From Conexibacter sp. CPCC 206217 (lineage in GTDB: Bacteria > Actinomycetota > Thermoleophilia > Solirubrobacterales > Solirubrobacteraceae), in contig NZ_JAUTDO010000005.1 of assembly GCF_030646165.1 (NCBI RefSeq), forward strand, positions 62,001 through 126,000: 64,000 bases of DNA. Reading direction: 5' to 3'. How positions within the stretch are numbered: position 1 is the first letter of the stretch; every line of letters begins with the position of its first letter. Positions 27,279 to 35,493 of the stretch are shown one piece after another. The position numbers were made by a program, and so were the translations under genes. The notes below the pieces were generated by a model. That model saw only the letters and a list, made by a program, of their open reading frames with translations, made no database searches and was not told the DNA's origin.

Positions 27279-27830
27279 GTGGGTCGCGGCACGGTACGGA
27301 TCGAGTTCGTCAAGGGTGAGACGCGGCGCTATCGGTCGCTGCTGCACCGTCCCGACGGCGTCGACGTCGAGTTCGAGGGCGGTTCCTACAACAAGGTCGG
27401 CGGGCCGGCGGGGGAGCTGCCGCACGACCTCGCGCACCTGATCGTCGAGGACGAGCTGATGCTGTTGCACGGCGTCTGGGGCGTGCTGGTCGCGGGCGGG
27501 ATGTTCAGACTCGCGACCGTCGTCGCCGGTCGCCGCGCGCCGCATGCGACCAGACGCGGCCGCGCGCTCGTCGCGGATGCGAGTGAGCGGGTGAGACAGG
27601 CTGAGGTGCTCGTGCGCGCGGTCTGCGGCGTCTGCGCCGGCGAGTATCCGGCCGACCCCGCGGCGCTGGAGCGCGGGATCGGGGCGCGCTGGTGGAGTGA
27701 CACCGTCACCCGCGAGGCACTCGCGCGTGCGTGCGAGCGGCTGCGCGCGGCCGGCGAGCAGTGGGCTCGTCTGGCGCCGGGCGCGACGCTCGAGGGGACG
27801 TGGCCGCACGCGCCGGTGCGCGCGCGCTGA
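27279..27830 (+). CDS. Conserved hypothetical protein with PHDLAHLIVEDEL motif
   Basis: 183 residues, GTG start. The sequence is soluble, with a beta-rich start (TVRIEFVKGETRRYRSLLHRP), then LPHDLAHLIVEDELMLLHG and a helical C-terminus. The HDLxHxxVE pattern, two His followed by Glu, could bind a metal, but I can name no family. A Cys pair (VCGVC) lies near residue 115. It is divergent from the membrane protein gene with a 124-base gap between them. Confidence 0.65.
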   Translation: MGRGTVRIEFVKGETRRYRSLLHRPDGVDVEFEGGSYNKVGGPAGELPHDLAHLIVEDELMLLHGVWGVLVAGGMFRLATVVAGRRAPHATRRGRALVADASERVRQAEVLVRAVCGVCAGEYPADPAALERGIGARWWSDTVTREALARACERLRAAGEQWARLAPGATLEGTWPHAPVRAR

Positions 27831-27975
27831 GCCGACGGGCAGCCGGGGCGGTTGCGCGCGCGTCTCTGGCAAGGGGGTCAATTGTGGGTACGGGCCGCCC
27901 GTGGCCGTTGGGATCGCGCGGTCGGCGTCGAATTCGCCCGCGATATTCCCGTGAACCGGTGTTAGACATTGGCCC

Positions 27976-29814
27976 GTGCGAAGAGCCCTCCTCACCACGT
28001 TCACGCTGCTGTGCCTCGTCTCCGCCGCCGCGCTGCTGCCCGCGGCCGCGGCCGCCGACGCGACGCCCGAGTACTTCAACCTGCCGGACGGCAACAACGC
28101 GGGCGGCGGGATCGCCGCCGCGCCGGACGGGACGATCTGGTTCGGCGCCGGCAGAACGTTCGGCGCGCCGACGATCGGGCGGCTGATCCCGTCGCAGGGC
28201 TCGCCCGGCACGACGAACGGCATGACGCTGTTCCCGACGCCGACGATCCCGGGCACGAGCTGCTGCGCGAACATAGTCCGCAGCGTTGCCTTCGACGGCG
28301 AGAGAAACCGCGTCTGGTTCACGCAGAGCGACGGGATCGTCGGCTGGGCCGACGCGGCGCTGGTGACGCCGGGCAGTGACGACGCGATACGAGCGACGCT
28401 CGTCAGAACCGCGATCAGAGGCGGCGGCGCCTTCACGCCGGACCTGTGGGACATCGCGATCGGGAGAGGCGGGCTCGCCTGGTTCACCGAGCGCAGCACC
28501 TACAACGTCGACCCGTACCCGGGCGCGCGGATCGCCTCGATCGACAAGGACCTGACGATCACGGAGCTGTCGAACATCGCGCTGCAGGACAACGCGAGAT
28601 CGCTCGATTCGACCCGCTACGACGCGCAGCCGACGGGCATCACCGTCGACGCGGACGGCAGGCCGTGGTTCGCCGAGTCCAACCCGGGCTTCCCCGGCTG
28701 GCGGATCGCCACGCCCAGAGGCGGCGGTCCCGACTACGACGAGTACCTGATCACGCCGTGCGCGGGCTCGCCCTGCTCCGGCTCCAACACCGGCACCGGC
28801 GCGACCGACGTGGCGGTCGCGCAGGACGGCACGATCTGGTTCACCAACCAGCTCAGAAACGAGATCGGCCGGCTCGACGTGGCGGGCGGCACGTTCACGA
28901 ACTACAGCCTGCCGGTGATCGACAGAGGCTTCGCCGGCGGCCGGCCGATGGCGATCACCACGGCGCCGGACGGCACGCTGTGGGTCGCCCAGTACGGCGG
29001 CATCACGCACCCGAGCGGCAACGCGATCGTGAAGATCGTCCCGGACCCGCTCGCGCCGACGACGACCGTCTGGCACGTCGGCGCCGGCAAGTACCCGCTG
29101 GCCGTGACCCCGGACGGCGCCGGCAACATCTGGTTCGCGCTCTCGACAGACACCGCGCCGGGCCTGGTCGGACGGCTCGCGGGCGTCGTTGCCGGCGGAG
29201 GCGGCGACGGACCGGACGGGCCGGCCGGACCCGGTGGCGACGGTACGCCCGGTGGCGGCGGTGCGCCCGGCGGAGGCAGCGCGCCGGGCGGCGGCAGCGG
29301 CCCCGCGGGCGGCGGTACGACGAGACCGCTCGTCCCCGTCAGCGTCGGCGCGGCACGGGCAGGCACGCCGTCGGTCAACGGCGACTCGGTGAGAATCGAC
29401 CAGATCTGCGTCGGTCCGCCCGAGGCGCGCTGCTCGCTCGTCTACATCCTCTCGGCGGGCGAGTACGTGACCGGCTTCCCCGGCGCGAGATCCGACGACC
29501 GCGACAGAACCCGCGCGGTCACAGCCGTCGTCGCGTCAGCGTCAGCGAGCGCGAAGGCGAGACGCCGCGGCAGAGCCAGAAGAGCGAGACCGAAGCCGCT
29601 GATCCTCGGCCAGAAGACGGTCACCCTGCGCGGCGGCCAGAGAGCCGAGGTCAGACTGACGCTCAACGCCAGAGGCCGCAGACTGCTCAGAAGAGCCGGC
29701 AGGCTGAAGCTCTTCTTCACCGTCACCGAACGCACCGCCAGCGGCAGACCGAAGCGCGTCAAGGCGCTGAGAGTCACGCTCAGACAGCCCGTCAGAAGAG
29801 CGCGCAGACGCTGA
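27976..29814 (+). CDS. Secreted Vgb-like (virginiamycin B lyase-type) seven-bladed propeller
   Basis: 612 residues, GTG start without an obvious ribosome site. A signal peptide ends near AAA-ADA. Seven spaced xWF/W motifs (PDGTIWFGAG, RVWFTQSDG, LAWFTE, GRPWFAE, QDGTIWFTNQ, DGTLWVAQYGG, NIWFAL) mark a complete seven-bladed propeller of the Vgb/NHL type. Streptogramin lyase activity should not be assumed for a secreted homologue. A Gly/Pro-rich linker (about 400-445) and a basic C-terminal module (TLNARGRRLLRRAGRLK) follow; the latter is a Thermoleophilia-style ending. Arg is coded largely by AGA, especially in the C-terminal module. Confidence 0.85.
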   Translation: MRRALLTTFTLLCLVSAAALLPAAAAADATPEYFNLPDGNNAGGGIAAAPDGTIWFGAGRTFGAPTIGRLIPSQGSPGTTNGMTLFPTPTIPGTSCCANIVRSVAFDGERNRVWFTQSDGIVGWADAALVTPGSDDAIRATLVRTAIRGGGAFTPDLWDIAIGRGGLAWFTERSTYNVDPYPGARIASIDKDLTITELSNIALQDNARSLDSTRYDAQPTGITVDADGRPWFAESNPGFPGWRIATPRGGGPDYDEYLITPCAGSPCSGSNTGTGATDVAVAQDGTIWFTNQLRNEIGRLDVAGGTFTNYSLPVIDRGFAGGRPMAITTAPDGTLWVAQYGGITHPSGNAIVKIVPDPLAPTTTVWHVGAGKYPLAVTPDGAGNIWFALSTDTAPGLVGRLAGVVAGGGGDGPDGPAGPGGDGTPGGGGAPGGGSAPGGGSGPAGGGTTRPLVPVSVGAARAGTPSVNGDSVRIDQICVGPPEARCSLVYILSAGEYVTGFPGARSDDRDRTRAVTAVVASASASAKARRRGRARRARPKPLILGQKTVTLRGGQRAEVRLTLNARGRRLLRRAGRLKLFFTVTERTASGRPKRVKALRVTLRQPVRRARRR

Positions 29815-29835
29815 GCTGAGCCGCGTCGGTGCGCG

Positions 29836-31476
29836 TCAGCCCCCGGCCCGATCAGGCGCTGACGCCGGATCAGGCGCCGCCACCGGCTCGCCCGGAACGC
29901 GGTAGAGCGGTCTCCACGGGGAGATCGTGCCGTTGGCGGCGGGCTCGCCGGGGACGTCGCCCTGGGTCCACCACTGCGCCTGATAGGGGAGGCCTCTGTA
30001 GAGCACCTTCGCGCCGGCTCTGAAGACGCCGGCCGGCGACCACGCCGGATAGGTGCCGGCGGGCAGCTTCGGGATCACGGGCGCTCTGTCGGTCCGCAGC
30101 ACGGGGCCGACGAGGCGCCACGGCGACTCGCCCGCGGGGGTGTTCTCGGCGTCGGGCGTCTGCCCCTGGGAGAACCACTTCGCGACGTAGACGGCCTGGT
30201 GCCAGACGACCTTGTAGCCCTCGCGGTAGGCCTGGTCGGGCTGCCAGATCGGATACGGGCTTCTGGCCGGGTCGTCGGTCGTGGCGGTCGTCGTCTCGGG
30301 CGTCAGGTCGGAGGTCGTGACCGCCGCGGAGGTCGCGCGGACGCTCCCTCTCAACGCTCCGTTGAACAGTCTCGTGAACTGCAGCGGTCTCTGAACGACG
30401 CCGCTGCAGGTGTTGGAGAGCGTGCCGGTGACGGCGAAGGTGACGCCGCACTGCTGGTCGCGGTTGAGCGACCAGGTCGAGACGCGGCCGACGCCGTGCT
30501 CGAGCGCGTAGTCGGCGACCGCGCGCGCGTCGCTCACGGTGACGCGCTCGGCTCTGACGTCGTTCTGGCCGATCATCACCGTGACGCCCACCTTGCGCCA
30601 GAGGTGCTCTGAATTCAAGGCGGCCCCGGCGCGCGCGTAGACGACGGAGAGCTGCTTGCGCGTCGCATCGACCGAGGAGAGGATCGCCGCGCGCATGTCC
30701 TTCGCCGCGGACGGGACGCCGAAGTCCATCGCCATCACGTTGACGCCGGCGAGGTCGACTCTGGCGTCGAGCATCGCGTCGACGACCGCCAGCGCGTCGG
30801 GGTTGAGGCCGTCGGGCGTGACCGGCAGCGTCAGCCACACGGCGAGGCTGCGTCTGGCGGCGCGCGCGTCGTCCTGGATCGCCTTGACCGCCAGCGCGCG
30901 ACGCACGTTCGCGGGCTCGTCGGCGAGCGCGGCGCCCTCGACGTCGAAGTCAACCGTGTCGGCGTCGTAGCGGTCGATCGTCGCGCTGTAGGCGGCCTGC
31001 AGCCTGTCCTGGTCCTCGCAGGCGATCGCCAGCTCTCTGTTCGCCTGGCCGCCGAAGGAGACGACCGCGTCGCCGCCCTGGCCGCGCAGCTGCGCGACGC
31101 GGCGGTCGAGGTCGATGCTCGTCGCGGCGCCGTCGAGCGTCTCGTACGTGCCCCACGTCGGCGTGCACGCCTCGTCAGCGCCTCTGCCGGCGACGACGAA
31201 CCCGAGCACGACGTTGCGCGAGGGGTTGGAGGCGCGGTCCTGGAAGGCGACGGTCGGTGTCAGCGTCACATCGACGTAGGGGGCGAACCACGGGCCCCTG
31301 GCGGCGGCGGACTGCGCCTTGGCGGGCGTCGTCTCGGCGACGTCGCGCACGACGAAGAAGACGCCGCCGCCGATCGCGAGCAGCACCAGCAGCGCGGTCA
31401 GCACGCGCCACGGCGACAGCTGCGGCTTCGGCTCGTCGGGCAGCGTGGAGGGATCGGGCGGGGTCGGAGCGCTCAT
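29836..31476 (-). CDS. Membrane-anchored GH18 (chitinase-like) hydrolase with two CBM5/12-like modules
   Basis: 546 residues. A Pro-rich cytoplasmic N-terminus and one membrane segment (VLTALLVLLAIGGGVFFVV) anchor an extracellular domain. The GH18 catalytic signature DxxDxDxE is intact as DTVDFDVEG, with VVSFGGQANREL before it and LAGVNVMAMDFG after it. Two tandem C-terminal modules, YPIWQPDQAYREGYKVVW and YPAWSPAGVFRAGAKVLY, each followed by a WW/WF and PW pair, match CBM5/12 chitin-binding modules. The likely activity is hydrolysis of beta-1,4-GlcNAc polymers outside the cell. ATG overlaps the synthase stop (ATGA), so it is translated with that enzyme. Arg codons are rich in AGA. Confidence 0.88.
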   Translation of the reverse strand: MSAPTPPDPSTLPDEPKPQLSPWRVLTALLVLLAIGGGVFFVVRDVAETTPAKAQSAAARGPWFAPYVDVTLTPTVAFQDRASNPSRNVVLGFVVAGRGADEACTPTWGTYETLDGAATSIDLDRRVAQLRGQGGDAVVSFGGQANRELAIACEDQDRLQAAYSATIDRYDADTVDFDVEGAALADEPANVRRALAVKAIQDDARAARRSLAVWLTLPVTPDGLNPDALAVVDAMLDARVDLAGVNVMAMDFGVPSAAKDMRAAILSSVDATRKQLSVVYARAGAALNSEHLWRKVGVTVMIGQNDVRAERVTVSDARAVADYALEHGVGRVSTWSLNRDQQCGVTFAVTGTLSNTCSGVVQRPLQFTRLFNGALRGSVRATSAAVTTSDLTPETTTATTDDPARSPYPIWQPDQAYREGYKVVWHQAVYVAKWFSQGQTPDAENTPAGESPWRLVGPVLRTDRAPVIPKLPAGTYPAWSPAGVFRAGAKVLYRGLPYQAQWWTQGDVPGEPAANGTISPWRPLYRVPGEPVAAPDPASAPDRAGG

Positions 31477-33983
31477 CGCCAGCCTTCGGTCTCGGTCGTC
31501 GCGGGCTGGCCGTCGTCGTCGGCGCGCCTGCCGCGCTCGGGCGCCCTCGGCTCGCGGTCGTCGGCGCGACCGCTCGGGCGGTCGCTCGCGCGGCGGCCCA
31601 TGAAGGCCGCGACGTCGGTCTCGCGGCGGCCGGGTCCGTCGCGGCGGTCCTCGACCGCGCGGCGCTCGTCGACGTCGCGGTCCAGCGCGGAGCCGTTGCG
31701 ACGGTCGGCGGCGCTGCCGCTGCGGCCGGAGCGGGAGCGGCGCTCGGCGCGGCGCACGCCGTCGGCGGGTGCGTACGCGAGTGTCTGGGACCAGTGCGGG
31801 GCGGGCGGCACCGCGGCTGCGGCGGCGCGGCGCGCGGCGCGTTTCACGCGCGCGGACTTCTGCGGCTTGTAGAGCCAGCTGGTGACGTTGGTGTAGACGT
31901 CGACGACGGAGTGGAAGAGCCCGATGTAGGCGACGATCGCGTAGCTGGCGAGGACGGCGTTGAGGCCGGCGAGCGTGACGTTGACCCAGCGGTCGCGGTC
32001 GAGGTCGCTCAGCAGCGTCAGGACCGAGAAGACGACGAACACGTACGGCATCACGATGAACGTCAGGCCGGGCGTGGTGCGGCTGCGGACCTTCGGCGTG
32101 CGCTTGAACGCCGGTCGCCCGCCGACCAGCACCTGCAGCAGCGACGCGCCGACGCCGGCGATGTTGACCGCCAGCAGCACGAGGTTGAAGCCGTACAGCC
32201 CGAGCACGTCGCTGCGGCGATAGCCGCAGTGCTTCAGGTCGACCGCCATCATCGCGAAGTAGGGGATCGAGATCAGCAGCACGAGCGGGCTGATCAGACG
32301 GTCGTTGAACTGGAACAGCAGCAGGAAGATGAGTGCGATCGAGCTCCAGCAGATCGACGCCATGTAGTTGATCCGCAGGAACGTCTCGCCGAACTTCTGG
32401 CGCTCGCCGCGGGCGCGCCGCGTGCGGATCTGGCGCCACAGGCCGGGCAGGATCAGCAGGCCGCCGTTGGCCCAGCGCTGGCGCTGGATGCAGAGCGCGC
32501 CGAAGTCCGGCGGCGTCGCGCTGTAGCTGAGCCGCTCGGGGTAGTTGAGCAGCCGCCAGCCGTGCACGCCGAGGTCGATGCTCGACTCCGTGTCCTCGAT
32601 CACCGTGCGGTCGGAGATGAAGCGGCTGATCGACCAGTCGCCGTCGTGGCTGACGTCGCGCAGGTCGTCGATCGCGCGCTTGCGCAGGACCGCGTTGGCG
32701 CCGACCCAGAAGGTGGCGTCGTAGTGCGTCATCCCCTGGTGGACCATGTGCTGCAGGTCGGTCGTCGCGCCGGCCATCCGCTCCAGCCGCGTCGCGGCGC
32801 CCGGAAAGGCGGTGTACGGCGCCTGCGCCACAGCGACCCTGCTGTGCTCCTGCTGCTGCAGCAGGTGCACGATCCGTAGGCAGTACTCGGGCAACAGGAG
32901 GCTGTCGGCGTCGAGCGTCAGCACGTAGTCGGGATTGCGCACGACGAGGTCGGCGTCGCCGTCGGCATGCAGCAGCGCGAGGCCGCCGCCGGGCACCTCG
33001 ACCTCGTTGTAGCTGCCGCCCATCAGCCCGATGTAGCTGTTCAGGTTCATCGCCTTGTTCGGCTCGTGCGAGAGCGAGACGAAGCGCTTGCGCTGAAACG
33101 ACGTGATGCGCGCGCCGAAGATCCAGGTGAGCCGCTGCAGCAGGTGGCGCAGGTGGTCGTGCGTCAGCCTCGCGCCGTCGCCGGCGGCCGCGCGCAGCGC
33201 CTGCGCGCTGGCCTCCATGTCCTCGGCGAGGCCGAGCAGCACTCTGTCGACGAGGAAGCGGTCGGCGTGGTCGATCACCTCGTAGCCGCCGCCGTACCGC
33301 GCCAGCCACTGCGCGGCGTGCTCGTACTCCCTCGCGACGTCCCAGATGTCCTCGACGTTCGGCTCGCCGCCGCCCAGGTACTTCGTCTCGAAGCAGTCGA
33401 GCGCGATCTGAAAGCGCCCCTTCGGCTCGCCCAGCAGCGCCTCGATCTCGCCCGGCAGACCCTGCGCGTCGATCAGCATCTGCGCGGGGCGCGCGTAGCG
33501 CGGCTGCGGCGGGTCGTCGATCAGCAGCACCAGCTCGAGGTCGGGGTACTCCTGCAGCGCGGCCGACAGCAGCGTCATGCGGTTGACGCGCATGTCCTCC
33601 TGGTAGGAGGGGATCAGCACCGTCAGCGTCGGCGCGGAGCGCTCGAACGGCTGGCTCAGCTCAGCGCGCGTGGCGCGCCGGTGGCTGCGGGTGCGCGAGT
33701 AGTAGCCCAGGCGCGTCGTCAGGTACGCCAACGCCGAGCACGCCAGCAGGGTCATGATGACGATGTAGAGGATCGTCGAGACGCCCAGCGCCGGAGCCCC
33801 GTCGTCACCGCCGCCGAGCGAGCTGCGCGTCAGCGTCGTGATGACGAACAGCGCCCATCCGATCACGGTGACGGCGATCGCGAGCTGCCCGATCAGCATC
33901 GTGCTCTCAGAAGCGGGCGCGGGCACGACCGGCAGTGCGGAGCGCGTGTCGCTTCCCCATTGGCGCTTGGGCATGGAAGGCAT
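31473..33983 (-). CDS. Processive family-2 glycosyltransferase (cellulose/hyaluronan/chitin-synthase-like)
   Basis: The start is uncertain. The codon at 33983 is used here; 34043 extends the protein and 33899 (MLIGQLAIAV) starts at the first membrane helix. Two N-terminal helices precede a cytoplasmic GT2 domain with LLIDD, the DxD motif in LTLDADSLL, VIEDTES at the TED position and QRQRW as the QxxRW motif. Four or five C-terminal helices follow. Together these mark a processive synthase that extrudes polymer. The last 130 residues are an Arg/Asp-rich disordered tail (RRAERRSRSGRSG, GRRASDR). No PilZ domain is visible. About 200 residues are inserted between the first Asp motif and DxD. Coupling to a GH18 suggests an amino-sugar polymer, but the product is not proven. 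Confidence 0.85.
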   Translation of the reverse strand: MPSMPKRQWGSDTRSALPVVPAPASESTMLIGQLAIAVTVIGWALFVITTLTRSSLGGGDDGAPALGVSTILYIVIMTLLACSALAYLTTRLGYYSRTRSHRRATRAELSQPFERSAPTLTVLIPSYQEDMRVNRMTLLSAALQEYPDLELVLLIDDPPQPRYARPAQMLIDAQGLPGEIEALLGEPKGRFQIALDCFETKYLGGGEPNVEDIWDVAREYEHAAQWLARYGGGYEVIDHADRFLVDRVLLGLAEDMEASAQALRAAAGDGARLTHDHLRHLLQRLTWIFGARITSFQRKRFVSLSHEPNKAMNLNSYIGLMGGSYNEVEVPGGGLALLHADGDADLVVRNPDYVLTLDADSLLLPEYCLRIVHLLQQQEHSRVAVAQAPYTAFPGAATRLERMAGATTDLQHMVHQGMTHYDATFWVGANAVLRKRAIDDLRDVSHDGDWSISRFISDRTVIEDTESSIDLGVHGWRLLNYPERLSYSATPPDFGALCIQRQRWANGGLLILPGLWRQIRTRRARGERQKFGETFLRINYMASICWSSIALIFLLLFQFNDRLISPLVLLISIPYFAMMAVDLKHCGYRRSDVLGLYGFNLVLLAVNIAGVGASLLQVLVGGRPAFKRTPKVRSRTTPGLTFIVMPYVFVVFSVLTLLSDLDRDRWVNVTLAGLNAVLASYAIVAYIGLFHSVVDVYTNVTSWLYKPQKSARVKRAARRAAAAAVPPAPHWSQTLAYAPADGVRRAERRSRSGRSGSAADRRNGSALDRDVDERRAVEDRRDGPGRRETDVAAFMGRRASDRPSGRADDREPRAPERGRRADDDGQPATTETEGWR

Positions 33984-34043
33984 TGCTCCGGTAGATCGGC
34001 AGTTCGCGGCGGGACGTTGAGAGAAACACCCAACACGGCGCAT

Positions 34044-34251
34044 GCGCCTGCCGTGTTACGGCGTTGTTGCCAGGGCGCGAACAGCGCAGACCGCCGGTCG
34101 TCCGAGGAGTGTCGAACCGCCACGTCGGCGAGAGCGGTTGACGGCCGACCAAAGAATGCATTAGATTCGCTTTTAGGCATGAAACACGTCTTCAAGCATC
34201 AAATCAGCAATAAGGCATGGTCGTTCCAATCACGCATGATCGGGATCGCGC
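34044..34251 (+). promoter_or_regulatory. A+T-rich divergent regulatory region before the catabolic operon
   Basis: Between the synthase gene and the CoA-transferase lies a stretch whose last 100 bases are far more A+T-rich than the surroundings (about 34155-34250), with several GCATGA/GCATCA-like words. It probably contains the operon promoter and binding sites for the GntR regulator encoded downstream. I see no confident -35/-10 pair. Confidence 0.5.
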
Positions 34252-35493
34252 ATGAGCACCGCTGACGAGACCGCGGCCGGCAACGGCAGCGCGGGCGACG
34301 GGCTCGCGCTCCCCCGAGCGGCCGCGCCGACGACCGCGACCGGCCCGCTCGCAGGGGTTCGCGTCGTCGCCGTCGAGCACTCCGTCGCGGGGCCGCTGTC
34401 GACGCGGATCCTCGGCGACCTCGGCGCCGACGTGCTGAAGGTCGAGCGGCCCGCCACCGGCGGCGACTTCGCGCGTCACTGGGACCACAACGCCGGCGGC
34501 GAGGGCGCGCAGTTCTGGTGGCTCAACCGCCGCAAGCGTAGCATCGCGCTGACGCTCGACGAGGAGGGCCGCGCGCTGCTCGGCGAGCTGCTCGCCGACG
34601 CCGACGTGCTCGTCCACAACATGTCGCCCGCGGCCGCGGCGCGCGTAGGCTTCGACGCCGAGACGCTCGCGGCCGCGTACCCGCGCCTGATCGCCTGCCA
34701 GATCTCCGGTTACGGCGCCGACTCCGACAGCGCGCCCGACCGCAAGGCCTACGACATGTTGATCCAAGCCGAGGCCGGGATCATGTCGCTGACCGGCACG
34801 CCCGACGAGGTCTGCCGCGTCGGCGTCTCGATGTGCGACGTCGCGACCGGCCTCTACGCGGCCGTGCTCGTGCTCGCCGCGCTGCGCCGGCGCGAGCAGG
34901 ACGGCGCCGGCGCGCAGCTGGACCTGACGATGTTCGACGTCGCGCTCGAGTTCGTCGGCCCGATGCTGATCAGCAACCTCAACTCCGGCGTCGAGTACAG
35001 ACGCTCGAGCGCGCGCCACCACGCGATCGCGCCGTACGGCGTGTTCGAGTGCAGGGACGGCGCGCAGATCGTGATCGCGATCGAGCAGGACGGCGAGTGG
35101 CGCGAGCTCGCGACCGAGCTGCTGGGCGACCCGGCGCTCGCCGACGACCCACGCTTCGCGACCAACGCGCAGCGGATCGCGCACCGCGGCCTCGTCGACG
35201 CGCTCGTCGAGGCGCGCCTCGGCGCGATGGACGTCGAGGACGTCGTCGCCGCGTGCGAGCGCCACCGCTTCGCGTACGGGCGCGTCAACGACGTCAGCGC
35301 GGTCGCGCACCACCCGGTGCTGGCTGAGCGCGGCGCCGTCGAGCAGGTCCAGTCGGCCGCCGGCGCGGCCGTCCGCAGCATGGTCGGGCTCGCCGAGCGC
35401 GCGTTCGACACGAGCACGACGGGCCGGGTGCGCCCGCCCCAACTTGACGAAGACCGAGGAGCGGTGATGCAACGACTGGAGCGGGCGACGTGA
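34252..35493 (+). CDS. CaiB/BaiF family III CoA-transferase
   Basis: 413 residues. The family pattern is clear: GVRVVAVEHSVAGPLSTRILGDLGADVLKVE near the N-terminus, FWWLNRRKRSIALTL, and the catalytic Asp in RKAYDMLIQAEAGIMSLTG. These enzymes move CoA between organic acids in the cytoplasm. It opens the long operon and its stop overlaps the HyuA-like start (GTGA), so it probably activates the acid formed or used by the HyuAB pair. The first 30 residues are a low-complexity extension. Confidence 0.93.
   Translation: MSTADETAAGNGSAGDGLALPRAAAPTTATGPLAGVRVVAVEHSVAGPLSTRILGDLGADVLKVERPATGGDFARHWDHNAGGEGAQFWWLNRRKRSIALTLDEEGRALLGELLADADVLVHNMSPAAAARVGFDAETLAAAYPRLIACQISGYGADSDSAPDRKAYDMLIQAEAGIMSLTGTPDEVCRVGVSMCDVATGLYAAVLVLAALRRREQDGAGAQLDLTMFDVALEFVGPMLISNLNSGVEYRRSSARHHAIAPYGVFECRDGAQIVIAIEQDGEWRELATELLGDPALADDPRFATNAQRIAHRGLVDALVEARLGAMDVEDVVAACERHRFAYGRVNDVSAVAHHPVLAERGAVEQVQSAAGAAVRSMVGLAERAFDTSTTGRVRPPQLDEDRGAVMQRLERAT

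Noticed and set aside
27976..29814. Antibiotic-inactivating virginiamycin B lyase
   Set aside because: Only the propeller repeats match. The protein is secreted with a basic C-terminal module, so lyase activity is unsupported.
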